This document shows positions 26,547-35,022 of a stretch of DNA of 64,000 bases, one piece after another. This stretch comes from an uncultured Caulobacterales bacterium (GTDB lineage Bacteria > Pseudomonadota > Alphaproteobacteria > Caulobacterales > Caulobacteraceae). The notes under the pieces were generated by a model. The model did no database searches, was not told the DNA's origin, and saw only the letters and a program-made list of their open reading frames with translations. How positions within the stretch are numbered: position 1 is the first letter of the stretch; every line of letters begins with the position of its first letter. The translations under genes were made by a program, and so were the position numbers. Location of the stretch: positions 44,679 through 108,678 of the forward strand of contig CAIUMD010000030.1 of the NCBI GenBank assembly GCA_903900155.1, given 5' to 3'.

Positions 26547-27839
26547 ATGGACTTCCATCTGCCGCCGGAACTCTCGGCCTATCTCGCCGAGCTCGACGCC
26601 TTCATCGACAGGGAGATCGCGCCCCTGCAGGCGCGCGACGACAACCAGCGCTTCTTCGACCACCGCCGCGAATGGGCCCGCACCGACTGGGACATGGGCG
26701 GCCTGCCCCGCCACGAGTGGGAAGAGCTGCTGGCCAAGGCCCGCAAGCTGGCCGACCAGGCGGGGCATTACCGCTTCGCCCTGCCGAAAGCGTATGGCGG
26801 CAAGGACGGCTCCAACCTCTGGATGGCGGTGATCCGCGAGCACCTGGCGTCCAAGGGCCTCGGTTTGTTCAACGACCTGCAGAACGAGCACTCGATCGTC
26901 GGCAACAACCCGTTCGTGCTGATGCTGCGCGACTTCGGCCGGCCCGACCAGCAGCACCTGATCGCCGACATGCTGGACAAGGGCGCCTTCCGCCCGACCT
27001 TTGGCCTGACCGAACCCGAGCACGGCTCGGACGCCACCTTCATGGAGACCCGCGCGGTCCGCGAGGCGCACAAGGGCGAGGCCGGCTGGCGGATCAACGG
27101 CCAGAAGATGTGGACCACGGGCATGCACGCGGCGACGCACTGCTGCCTGTTCGCCCGCACGTCCGGCGAGGACGGCGACGCGCGGGGGATCACCGCTTTC
27201 CTGGTCCCGGCCCACGCCCCGGGGGTCAAGGTCGAGGAGTACCTCTGGACCTTCAACATGCCGACCGACCATCCCAGGGTCAGCTTCACCCATGTCTGGG
27301 TCCCGGAAGGCGCGGTGTTCGGCCCCGAGGGCGGCGGCCTGGCCCTGGCCCAGCACTTCGTGCACGAGAACCGCATCCGCCAGGCGGCCTCCAGCCTGGG
27401 CGCGGCGGTCTACTGCATCGAGGAGAGCATCCAGTACGCGCGCGCCCGCAAGCCGTTCGGCAAGGCCCTGGCCGAGAACCAGGCCATCCAGTTCCCGATC
27501 GTCGAGCTCTCCACCCAGGCCGAGATGCTGCGCCTCCTGATCCGCAAGACCGCCTGGGAGATGGACCAGATGTCCAAGGTCGAGGTCGAAAAGCGCCTCT
27601 CCGACAAGGTCTCGATGTGTAACTACTGGGCCAATCGCCTGTGCTGCGAGGCCGCCGACCGGGCCATGCAGATCCACGGCGGCATCGGCTATTCCCGCCA
27701 CAAGCCGTTCGAGCACATCTACCGCCACCACCGCCGCTACCGGATCACCGAAGGGTCAGAGGAGATCCAGATGCGCAAGGTCGCCGCCTGGCTGTTCGGT
27801 TATATGGGCCCCCGCAAGCAGGCCTTCGCCGACGTCTGA
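26547..27839 (+). CDS. Acyl-CoA dehydrogenase family protein (ACAD10/11-like)
   Basis: The 430-residue flavoprotein has the full ACAD layout: an N-terminal helical domain, FGLTEPEHGSDATFMETRA at the FAD/substrate site, INGQKMWTTGMH, and the C-terminal domain with HGGIGYSRHKPFEHIYRHHRRYRITEGSEEIQ. It dehydrogenates acyl-CoA, passing electrons to ETF. The branch of mammalian ACAD10/11 and of long-chain bacterial homologues is the closest I recognise. I chose the ATG at 26547, which has GAGGGAGG upstream. Confidence 0.85.
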   Translation: MDFHLPPELSAYLAELDAFIDREIAPLQARDDNQRFFDHRREWARTDWDMGGLPRHEWEELLAKARKLADQAGHYRFALPKAYGGKDGSNLWMAVIREHLASKGLGLFNDLQNEHSIVGNNPFVLMLRDFGRPDQQHLIADMLDKGAFRPTFGLTEPEHGSDATFMETRAVREAHKGEAGWRINGQKMWTTGMHAATHCCLFARTSGEDGDARGITAFLVPAHAPGVKVEEYLWTFNMPTDHPRVSFTHVWVPEGAVFGPEGGGLALAQHFVHENRIRQAASSLGAAVYCIEESIQYARARKPFGKALAENQAIQFPIVELSTQAEMLRLLIRKTAWEMDQMSKVEVEKRLSDKVSMCNYWANRLCCEAADRAMQIHGGIGYSRHKPFEHIYRHHRRYRITEGSEEIQMRKVAAWLFGYMGPRKQAFADV

Positions 27840-27950
27840 GAGGGAACCCTCTACATGTCTAAGGTTTAATCCGCCGCGACCTGGCGTAGTGTCGCAAGAA
27901 CGCTACCTAACAGCGGTACGCGAGCATACATGTTCGCATTCTGGTTGGAC

Positions 27951-27987
27951 GAGCCTGCTGGTCCGCTTCTTCGAAGCGGGCAGGCTC
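27951..27987. repeat. GAGCC...GGCTC hairpin, family D copy 3
   Basis: GAGCCTGC pairs with GCAGGCTC, and inside CCGCTTC / GAAGCGG closes a TTC-rich turn. It lies 16 bases before the LemA start codon and includes nothing coding; it could shape the LemA leader. Confidence 0.5.
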
Positions 27988-28002
27988 TCGCGGAGGGACT
28001 TG

Positions 28003-28638
28003 ATGAACCGTCTGGCTCGTAACGCAGCGCGTGTCGCCCTGATCGTCGCCATCCCGGCGACCCTGGCCGGCTGCGGGATCAACACCATTCCCACCCAGGA
28101 CGAGGCGACCAAGACCGCCTGGGCCGAGGTGCAGAACCAGTACCAGCGCCGGGCCGACCTGATCCCGAACCTGGTGGCCACGGTGAAGGGCTACGCGGCC
28201 CAGGAAAAGGACGTGCTGACCGCGGTCACAGCCGCTCGCGCCAGCGCCACCCAGGTCAAGGTCGACGCCTCGACCATCACCGACCCGGCCCAGTTCCAGA
28301 AGTTCGCCGCCGCCCAGGACCAGCTGACCGGAGTCCTGGGTCGCCTGATGGTCATCCAGGAGCAGTATCCGGACCTGAAGTCGAACCAGAACTTCCTGGC
28401 CCTGCAAAGCCAGCTGGAAGGCACGGAAAACCGCATCACGATCGCGCGGCGCGACTACAACGAGACCGCACAGAAGTACAACACGACGCTGCGCACCTTC
28501 CCCAGCATGCTGTGGGCCAAGACCGTCTACAGCGGCCAGAAGCCGGCCCAGCTGTTCCAGGCCTCGGCCGCCGCCCAGAGCGCGCCGACGGTGGACTTCT
28601 CCAGCCCGCCGGCGGCGACCCCGCCGAAGGTGCAGTAA
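28003..28638 (+). CDS. lemA: LemA family lipoprotein
   Basis: The 211-residue protein has a signal with lipobox L-A-G-C (Cys about residue 24), so it should be lipid-anchored in the envelope, then the long helical LemA domain: AWAEVQNQYQRRADLIPNLVATVKGYAAQEK, LMVIQEQYPDLKSNQNFLALQSQLEGTENRI and RRDYNETAQKYNTTLRTFP. The role of LemA is unclear. It is the first of three genes with two TPM-domain proteins, a common partnership. GGAGGG lies eight bases before the ATG. Confidence 0.85.
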   Translation: MNRLARNAARVALIVAIPATLAGCGINTIPTQDEATKTAWAEVQNQYQRRADLIPNLVATVKGYAAQEKDVLTAVTAARASATQVKVDASTITDPAQFQKFAAAQDQLTGVLGRLMVIQEQYPDLKSNQNFLALQSQLEGTENRITIARRDYNETAQKYNTTLRTFPSMLWAKTVYSGQKPAQLFQASAAAQSAPTVDFSSPPAATPPKVQ

Positions 28639-28642
28639 GACC

Positions 28643-29446
28643 GTGAACCTCGCCGTGTCCCGGGTGAGGACGTGGATGCTCGCGCTGGTCGCGGCGCTCT
28701 TCGCCCTCCCCGCCCTCGCCGCGCCGACCTTCCCGGCCCTGACCGGGCGCGTGATCGACCAGGCCGGGATTCTGTCGCCGCAGGCCGAGCAAGACCTGTC
28801 GGCCAAGCTGGAAAACCTCGAAACCACGACCGGCCGCCAGCTGGTCGTGGCCACCGTCCCCAGCCTGCAGGGCTATCCGATCGAGGATTACGGCTACCAG
28901 TTGGGCCGGACCTGGGGCATCGGCGAGAAGGACAAGGACACCGGCGTGATCCTGCTGGTCGCGCCCAATGACCGGAAGGTGCGGATCGAGGTCGGCTACG
29001 GCCTGGAACCGGTCCTGACCGACGCCCTCTCCAGCGTGATCATCCAAAGCGCCATCCTGCCCAAGTTCCGCGACGGCGACATGCAGGGCGGCATCATCGC
29101 CGGGACCAACGCCCTGGTCGAGCAGCTGAGCCTGCCTGCCGACCAGGCCAAGGCCCGCATCGCCGAGGCCAGTCAGCCGGCCAAGCAAAAGGCCCGGGGC
29201 TCGCCGATCATCGGCCTCTTCGTGACGCTTTTCTTCATCCTGCTGATCTCGAGCCTGTTCCGGGGCCGGCGTTCGCGCAGCGGTCTGGGATCTGCCCTGC
29301 CCTGGATCATCCTGGGCGCCCTGAACAACAGCGGCCGGGGCGGCGGAGGCTGGAGCGGTGGCGGCGGCAGCGACTGGGGCGGCGGCGGCGGCTTCTCCGG
29401 CGGCGGCGGATCGTTCGGCGGCGGCGGCAGTTCGGGGAGCTGGTGA
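28643..29446 (+). CDS. TPM-domain protein (YgcG-like) with glycine-rich C-terminal tail
   Basis: The 267-residue product has a signal peptide (ending ALAAP), a TPM domain (about residues 30-150, FPALTGRVIDQAGIL to VRIEVGYGLEPVLTD), a hydrophobic anchor (about 190-207), then a GGGGSDWGGGGGFSGGGG-type tail. The Gly-rich tail is typical of YgcG proteins that partner LemA. The GTG start lies four bases after the LemA stop. The family may bind divalent cations; no enzymatic role is firmly known. Confidence 0.82.
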   Translation: MNLAVSRVRTWMLALVAALFALPALAAPTFPALTGRVIDQAGILSPQAEQDLSAKLENLETTTGRQLVVATVPSLQGYPIEDYGYQLGRTWGIGEKDKDTGVILLVAPNDRKVRIEVGYGLEPVLTDALSSVIIQSAILPKFRDGDMQGGIIAGTNALVEQLSLPADQAKARIAEASQPAKQKARGSPIIGLFVTLFFILLISSLFRGRRSRSGLGSALPWIILGALNNSGRGGGGWSGGGGSDWGGGGGFSGGGGSFGGGGSSGSW

Positions 29447-29459
29447 GATGGGAGCGCGC

Positions 29460-30149
29460 ATGACCCCGCAGGATCTTGATCGCATCGCCGGCGCGGTCGC
29501 CGCGGCGGAAAAAACCACCGCCGGCGAGATCTTCTGCGTCCTGGCGCCCGAGGTGTCGGACTATCGCGAGACCCCGCTGGTCTGGGCCGCCGCCACGGCG
29601 CTCGTCTTGCCGGCCGCCGCCCTGTTCGCCGGCTTCCGGCCCGAGATGCTGACGCGCCTGTTCGGCGGCTGGAGCATCGGCCATCAGGCGGCGCTGGACG
29701 GCGCGATCCTGTCGGCGCTGTCGACCTATATCGCCCTGCAGCTCGTCGTGTTCGTGATCGCGGCCCTGGTCGTCTCGGTCCCGCCGGTGCGCCGCGCCCT
29801 CACGCCGGGCTCGCTGAAGACCGCCCGCGTGCGCCGCGCGGCCATGGAGCAGTTTCTGGGTCACGGCCTGCACGTCACCCGCGACCGCACGGGCGTGCTG
29901 ATCTTCGCCGCCCTGGCCGAGCACCGCGTCGAGGTCATCGCCGACGAGGGCATCTACAAGGCCGCGCCCGACACGGTCTGGGACGCGGTCGTCGCCGACC
30001 TGGTCGGCGGCCTCAAGCAGGGCAAGATCGCCGACGGCTTCGTCGCCGCCGTCAACCGCACCGGCGCGATCCTGGCTGCTCACGTCCCGCCACGCGGCGA
30101 CGATCGCAACGAACTGCCCGACGGCCTGACGATACTGCCCAAGCGGTAG
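29460..30149 (+). CDS. TPM-domain membrane protein (second of the operon)
   Basis: The 229-residue protein has an N-terminal TPM-related helix (LDRIAGAVAAAEKTTAGEIFCVLAPEVSDY), two membrane helices (about 45-62 and 93-115) and a cytoplasmic part with TGVLIFAALAEHRVEVIADEGIYKAAPDTVWD, the conserved TPM2 segment. The start at 29460 has GGGAG six bases upstream; an ATG at 29448 is also possible. The three-gene cassette LemA-TPM-TPM is typical of proteobacteria. Confidence 0.75.
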   Translation: MTPQDLDRIAGAVAAAEKTTAGEIFCVLAPEVSDYRETPLVWAAATALVLPAAALFAGFRPEMLTRLFGGWSIGHQAALDGAILSALSTYIALQLVVFVIAALVVSVPPVRRALTPGSLKTARVRRAAMEQFLGHGLHVTRDRTGVLIFAALAEHRVEVIADEGIYKAAPDTVWDAVVADLVGGLKQGKIADGFVAAVNRTGAILAAHVPPRGDDRNELPDGLTILPKR

Positions 30150-30213
30150 CATTCGTCGGGAAACCTAGACCGTCTCAAAACGCTTTCCTGAGTGACCCAT
30201 CAGGAGAGCCGCC

Positions 30214-30618
30214 ATGTCCGACTTCGACGCCTTTCTCGAGATCCGCCGCCACGCTGCCGAAGCCTATGTGAACGGACATGCCGGACCGCTGGGCGTGATG
30301 GCCGCCACCGCCTGCCCCGCCAGCTTCTTCCCGCCGCGCGGGGGACACGAGGAAGGCGCCGAGTGGGTGGCCAACATCTATGCCCGCGACGCCGAAGTGT
30401 TCTGCGAGGGCGGCGAGACGCGGCTGGAGATCCTGCACAGCGACAGCGTCGGCGACCTGGCCTACTGGACCGGCCTGCAGCACGCCACGGTGCGCATGGC
30501 AGGCAAGCCCGAGCCGGTCGAGATGCACCTGCGGATCACCGAACTGTTCCGCCGCGAGGACGGCGGCTGGAAACTGGTCCACCGCCATGCGGATCCGCTG
30601 GCGCAGGCGGGGGCATAG
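30214..30618 (+). CDS. NTF2-like / SnoaL-type (DUF4440-like) protein
   Basis: The 134-residue single-domain protein shows an N-terminal helix (FLEIRRHAAEAYVNG), then AEVFCEGGETRLEILHSDSVGDLAYWTG and a final RITELFRREDGGWKLVHRHADP, the signature of SnoaL/NTF2-fold proteins. These include ketosteroid isomerase-like enzymes and stress proteins; the substrate is not evident. CAGGAGAG lies nine bases before the ATG. Confidence 0.75.
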   Translation: MSDFDAFLEIRRHAAEAYVNGHAGPLGVMAATACPASFFPPRGGHEEGAEWVANIYARDAEVFCEGGETRLEILHSDSVGDLAYWTGLQHATVRMAGKPEPVEMHLRITELFRREDGGWKLVHRHADPLAQAGA

Positions 30619-30667
30619 GCCCCTGACATAAGGCGGGCGACCGCCGAAGCGACCGCCCTCTCATGCG

Positions 30668-33055
30668 CTAGAACGACTTGCGGATCGTCACGCCCGCCGT
30701 GCGCGGCTGGCCCACCGAGTAGCCCAGGCGCGCCCGGCCGCCGCGTTCGCGGTCGAAGGACAGCAGGGCGTTCTCGTCGAACAGGTTGTTGACGTAGAGG
30801 GTGATGTCCACGCCGTCCTGCATCTCGACCCCGGCGCTGAGATTGACGATCTCGTAAGCCGGCAGCTGCAGGTTCACGATCGTCGGCGCCGTCCCCGTCG
30901 CGCCGCCGAACGGCAGGCCCGAGACGAACGCGCGTGGGTTGTTCTCCTGGTCGCTGGCCTGGGTGAAGCGGTTGCCGATGTGCTGCACCGAAGCCTTCAG
31001 ATAGCCGTTCGCGCCATTCCACACCTCGCGGCTGTAGGTGACATCGAACGAGACCTGGAACTTAGGCACCGACGGCAGGCGATTGCCTTCGCGGATGCCG
31101 CCGATCACCGCGCCCGCGCCGTCCCTCACCGTGGTGTCGAACTCGGCTTCCAGCAGGCTGCCCGACAGGCCGATGTCCAGGCCCGGGGCCAGGCGCGCGG
31201 TCAGCTCGCCCTCGACGCCCTTGGTGTGGGCCTTGGCCACGTTGAACACCACGCGCGAGCTGCACGATCCGGCGTCCAGGGTGGTCTGCAGGTTCTTGAT
31301 GTCGGTGTAGAACACCGCGCCATTGAAGGTGACGCCGCCAAAGCGCGACTTCACCCCGCCCTCATAGTTCCAGAGCGTCTCGTCGTCATACTTCTGGTAG
31401 CCGCCGAAGATCGCCCGGTCCTGGGCCGAGCACAGCGGCAGGTTCAGCGGATCGTTGACGCCGCCCAGCCGGAAGCCCTTCGAGGCCTGGGCGTTGAAGG
31501 TCACCTTGTCGGTCGCCTCGTAGCTGAGCAGGAAGCGCGGGGTGAAGCCGTCCGACGAGGTCCTGTCGGTGCGGTTGTCGCCGTTGGCGAACAGGCCGCC
31601 GGACTTGAACTGCCGGGTTTCGCTGAAGTCGTAATAGCGGCCGCCCGCCGTCGCGGTCAGCTTGCCAATCGTATAGTTGAGCTCCCCGAACACGGCCTTC
31701 TGCTTGATGTTGTAGGGCAGGTAGGCGTTGTAGGGCGAGTTGGCCGCGAAGCCGTTGCGCACCGCCGCCGACGTGCCCGCCCCCAGGACGGCGTCGGTAT
31801 AGGCGTCGTAGCCGGGGGTCGGCAGGGTTTGGCTGTAGACGCGGTCGACCTTCGAATAGAAGCCGCCGAACACCCACTGGAACGGACCATCGCCGGTCGA
31901 GGCCAGGCGCAGTTCCTGAGTGAACTGCTCAAGGTCGGTGGTGTCGACCAGCTTGGACGGCAGGGTCACCGCCGCGGCCGGAAAGCCCAGGTCCACGGAG
32001 ACGCTGCCCGACAGCGCGCTGGCGTCGCGGTTCACGGTGATGCTGCGGTCGATATAGCTGGTGACCGAGGTCAGGGTGGCGCCGCCGAGATTGAGGTTGG
32101 CGGTCAGGTCCGCCAGCATCGTGTTGTCGGCGAAGCTTTCGTCCAGCAGCAGATACTGCTCGCGCTCGCCCAGGGTGATCCTAGGCCGCGTGGTGGTGTT
32201 GGGATTGGCGAAGAGGTTGAACGACTCCTGGCGGTTGAAGCCGTGGGCCCGGATCTCCTGGTAAACGAGGCGCGGGGTGAAGTTGAAGGTCTCGTTCGGC
32301 TCGACATAGAACGACACCCGGCCGCCGCGACGCGTGCCGTCATTGACGTTCTTCTCGACCTTGCCGCCTTCCTTGCGGGCGTCGATGAAGCCGCCGTAGC
32401 GGGTCAGGTAGCCGACCGCGCGCATGGCGACCTTGTCGGAGATCGGCACGTTGACCGCGCCCTTCACGTGGCCGCCGAAGTCGTCGCCGCCGACAAGGTT
32501 GGCGTTGGCCTCGAAGGTCCCTTCCTTCACGCCCAGCTTGGGCTGGTTGGTGATGTAGCGGATCGTGCCGCCCACCGAGCCCGAGCCGAACAGCGTGCCC
32601 TGCGGACCGCGCAGGGTCTCGACGCGGTTCAGGTCGAACAAATCGATGTCGGGCGTGAACAGCGACAGCGAGATCACGGACTCGTCGAGATAGACCCCGA
32701 CCTGCTCCTTGACGCCTGGCTGGTCGCGGACGACCTGGCCGGCCGAGACGCCGCGCACCGAGACCTGGCTCTGGCCGGGGCCCAGGTTCTGGATCGTCAG
32801 GCCGGCGACGTTGCGCGACAGGTCTTCCAGGGTGACGGCGCCCGAACGCTGGATGTCCTTTTCCGTCTGGGCGTTGATCGAGAAGGGGATGTCCTGGATC
32901 GTCGCGTCGCGCTTGGTGGCGGTGACGATGATCTCCTCGATGGCGGTGTTGTCCTGCTGGGCGGCCGCGAGGCCCGGCAACAGCAGGAGCGTTGAGAGCG
33001 CGCTGGCGCCCAGCAGCGCGCGACGCGCCTGCCGGCGCGATGTAGCTTTGGTCAT
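30668..33055 (-). CDS. TonB-dependent outer membrane receptor
   Basis: The 795-residue protein has a signal peptide (about residues 1-32), a TonB box (EEIIVTATKR, about 40-49), a plug domain (about 50-165 with VSVRGV and RVETLRGPQGTLFGSGSVGGTIRYIT) and a 22-strand barrel ending in ITIRKSF-like VTIRKSF, the C-terminal Phe of outer-membrane proteins. The family imports siderophores, vitamin B12, sugars and aromatic compounds; the substrate is not known here. There is no adjacent FecR, sigma factor or hydrolase to point to it. It is divergent from the thiolase gene. Confidence 0.93.
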   Translation of the reverse strand: MTKATSRRQARRALLGASALSTLLLLPGLAAAQQDNTAIEEIIVTATKRDATIQDIPFSINAQTEKDIQRSGAVTLEDLSRNVAGLTIQNLGPGQSQVSVRGVSAGQVVRDQPGVKEQVGVYLDESVISLSLFTPDIDLFDLNRVETLRGPQGTLFGSGSVGGTIRYITNQPKLGVKEGTFEANANLVGGDDFGGHVKGAVNVPISDKVAMRAVGYLTRYGGFIDARKEGGKVEKNVNDGTRRGGRVSFYVEPNETFNFTPRLVYQEIRAHGFNRQESFNLFANPNTTTRPRITLGEREQYLLLDESFADNTMLADLTANLNLGGATLTSVTSYIDRSITVNRDASALSGSVSVDLGFPAAAVTLPSKLVDTTDLEQFTQELRLASTGDGPFQWVFGGFYSKVDRVYSQTLPTPGYDAYTDAVLGAGTSAAVRNGFAANSPYNAYLPYNIKQKAVFGELNYTIGKLTATAGGRYYDFSETRQFKSGGLFANGDNRTDRTSSDGFTPRFLLSYEATDKVTFNAQASKGFRLGGVNDPLNLPLCSAQDRAIFGGYQKYDDETLWNYEGGVKSRFGGVTFNGAVFYTDIKNLQTTLDAGSCSSRVVFNVAKAHTKGVEGELTARLAPGLDIGLSGSLLEAEFDTTVRDGAGAVIGGIREGNRLPSVPKFQVSFDVTYSREVWNGANGYLKASVQHIGNRFTQASDQENNPRAFVSGLPFGGATGTAPTIVNLQLPAYEIVNLSAGVEMQDGVDITLYVNNLFDENALLSFDRERGGRARLGYSVGQPRTAGVTIRKSF

Positions 33056-33442
33056 TGTGGCCTCCCGAACCTCGTTTTTTCGCGGCGCGAGGTCGAGCTC
33101 GCGGCGCCACCGCAGCGTTCATCCTGGAATCAGGGAAAGTCAACGCGAAACGAAAAGCCGAGAAATCAGTGTTTTAGACACCGGTGTCCGGGGCTTTCGA
33201 AATCGACGTATGAAAAGTGGGTCCGCGCCGGAACAGACTGACGTTGACGCGCACGTGATCTTTCGCACCGCGAAAAGGCGCTGCGAGCGCGCCAGGGTTA
33301 AGTGTGCGCGGTTAACCCGCCCCAGCGCGCTCTCTTGAAAAAGATAGAGCCTTTTTATCTCGGTCAGATGTTTCCATCTGACCGAGAAAGGCTCTAGGGT
33401 GGCGGCAATTCAAACTAATGTTTTAACGGGGAGTGCGCCTCA
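33056..33442. other. Intergenic region between TonB receptor and thiolase genes
   Basis: These 387 bases carry no gene that I can support. They hold a GGGTTAA ... TTAACCC inverted repeat (33295-33318), a family D hairpin (33347-33394) and both divergent promoters. The stretch just upstream of the receptor gene has a run of T after ACCTCG. Confidence 0.5.
33347..33394. repeat. GAGCC...GGCTC hairpin, family D copy 4
   Basis: The inner stem CTCGGTCAGATG / CATCTGACCGAG is perfect around a TTTC loop; the outer frame is GAGCCTTTTTAT ... AAAGGCTC, ending with CTAG. This is the clearest member of the family. Confidence 0.8.
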
Positions 33443-34630
33443 ATGCGCGAAGCGGTCATCGTCTCTTACGCCCGCACGGGCCTGGCCAAGTCCGTTCGCG
33501 GCGGCTTCAACAACACCCACGGCGCGGCCATGGCCGGTCACGCGATCCAGCATGCGGTGTCGCGCGCCGGCCTGGAAGGCGCCGAGGTCGAGGACGTCGT
33601 CCTGGGCTGCGGCGGCCCCGAAGGCGCCACCGGCATGAACGTCGCCCGCAATGCGGCGATGTGGGCCGGCCTGCCGGTGACCACCTCGGGCCAGACCGTC
33701 AACCGCTTCTGTTCGTCGGGCCTGCAGGCCATCGCCACGGCCGCCAACTATGTCCGCAACGACGGCGCGCCGGTCGCGGTCGGCGGCGGCGTCGAATCGA
33801 TCTCGCTGGTCAATGCCGGCGGCCACATGAACCGCTTCCACATCACCGAGGAGAAGCTGCTCAAGACCCACCCGGCCCTGTGGATGGCGATGATCGACAC
33901 CGCCGACATCGTCGCCAAGCGCTACAATGTCAGCCGCGAATATCAGGACGAATACGCCCTGCGCAGCCAGCAGCGCATCGCCGCCGCCCAAGCCGCCGGC
34001 CTGTTCGACGACGAGATCGTGCCGATGGCCACCCAGATGAAGGTGGTCAACAAGGAGACCAAGGAAGAGAGCCTGGTCGACTACGTCGTCACCAAGGACG
34101 AGTGCAACCGTCCCGACACGACGCTCGAGGGCCTCGCCAAGCTGGAGCCGGTCAAGGGTCCGGGCAACTTCGTCACCGCCGGCAACGCCAGCCAGCTGTC
34201 GGACGGCGCCGCCGCCGTCGTGGTGATGGAAGCCAAGGAAGCCGCCAAGCGCGGCCTCGAGCCGCTGGGCCTGTTCAAGGGCTTCGCCATCGCCGGCTGC
34301 GAGCCCGACGAGATGGGCATCGGCCCGGTCTTCGCCGTGCCGCGCCTGCTGGAACGTCACGGCCTCAAGGTCGACGACATCGACCTGTGGGAGCTGAACG
34401 AGGCCTTCGCCTCGCAATGCCTGTACAGCCGCGACCGTCTGGGCATCGATCCCGAGAAGTACAACGTCAACGGCGGCTCGATCGCCATCGGCCACCCGTT
34501 CGGCATGACCGGCGCCCGCTGCGCCGGCCACCTCTTGCTGGAAGGCAAGCGCCGCAAGGCCAAGCTGGGCGTCGTCACCATGTGCATCGGCGGCGGCATG
34601 GGCGCCGCGGGTCTGTTCGAAATCTTCTGA
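33443..34630 (+). CDS. Acetyl-CoA C-acetyltransferase (thiolase)
   Basis: The 395-residue thiolase has its nucleophilic Cys90 in [10 protein letters not shown], the G-G-G-V-E-S-I-S segment, catalytic His351 in GHPFGMTG and the second Cys381 in [15 protein letters not shown]. It cleaves or condenses acetyl-CoA-type thioesters in beta-oxidation, ketone body or PHA metabolism. Both a FadA-like and a PhaA-like role are open; phaZ lies 28 kb away. The start is close to a GGGGAG site. Confidence 0.92.
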   Translation: MREAVIVSYARTGLAKSVRGGFNNTHGAAMAGHAIQHAVSRAGLEGAEVEDVVLGCGGPEGATGMNVARNAAMWAGLPVTTSGQTVNRFCSSGLQAIATAANYVRNDGAPVAVGGGVESISLVNAGGHMNRFHITEEKLLKTHPALWMAMIDTADIVAKRYNVSREYQDEYALRSQQRIAAAQAAGLFDDEIVPMATQMKVVNKETKEESLVDYVVTKDECNRPDTTLEGLAKLEPVKGPGNFVTAGNASQLSDGAAAVVVMEAKEAAKRGLEPLGLFKGFAIAGCEPDEMGIGPVFAVPRLLERHGLKVDDIDLWELNEAFASQCLYSRDRLGIDPEKYNVNGGSIAIGHPFGMTGARCAGHLLLEGKRRKAKLGVVTMCIGGGMGAAGLFEIF

Positions 34631-34654
34631 TTTCGTTCCACTGAGCACCGCAAA

Positions 34655-34690
34655 TAAGGCCGGGAACCGTGAAGGCGGTTTCCGGCCTTA
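34655..34690 (+). terminator. Hairpin terminator after the thiolase gene
   Basis: TAAGGCCGG pairs with CCGGCCTTA; inside, AACCG / CGGTT closes a TGAAGG loop. The T-rich tail is weak (ATCTGT), so it may need Rho. Confidence 0.65.
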
Positions 34691-34829
34691 TCTGTCGGAT
34701 CAGGACACCTTCATCGCGCTTCCAGGAACACGGGTCGACGAGGTCTTGAACCCGACGCGAGCGGGGCCATATGCGCCTGCGTCAGCGTCCGCGATTGTCG
34801 CTTCACGACGCAGACCAGAGATCAGGACC

Positions 34830-34967
34830 ATGGCCAGCAAGGCCTTCTTCACCGTCGCCCTCCTCATCGCCGCCGCCATCGGCCTGGCGTTGCCGACCCC
34901 CAATGCGCCCCGCGGACCGCAGACGACCCAGTCGTCGTTCCAGACGATCGCCCTGAACAAGGGCTAA
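34830..34967 (+). CDS. Small single-helix membrane or secreted peptide
   Basis: This 45-residue ORF has a start MASKAFFTVALLIAAAIGLALP, one hydrophobic helix, and a polar tail TPNAPRGPQTTQSSFQTIALNKG. CAGGACC lies just before the ATG. It is followed by a hairpin terminator at 34968-34995. The codon pattern and terminator support a real small gene, but there is no homologue I can name. Confidence 0.5.
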   Translation: MASKAFFTVALLIAAAIGLALPTPNAPRGPQTTQSSFQTIALNKG

Positions 34968-34995
34968 AGGGCCCTCCGGTTTCCCGGAGAGCCCT
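34968..34995. terminator. Bidirectional hairpin between small ORF and chemoreceptor gene
   Basis: AGGGCCCTCCGG pairs with CCGGAGAGCCCT (one mismatch) around TTTC. It lies between two convergent genes and could serve both; neither side has a long T run. Confidence 0.55.
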
Positions 34996-35022
34996 AAAGT
35001 CTCGGCGCTTACGGCTGAGCGA

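Noticed and set aside
26424..27731. 435-residue minus-strand reading
   Set aside because: Antisense to the acyl-CoA dehydrogenase gene, with biased composition and no domain.
33295..33318. Possible CtrA box (TTAA-N-TTAA) in the thiolase/receptor gap
   Set aside because: The two TTAA units are ten bases apart, not the seven needed; it reads better as a GGGTTAA/TTAACCC inverted repeat.
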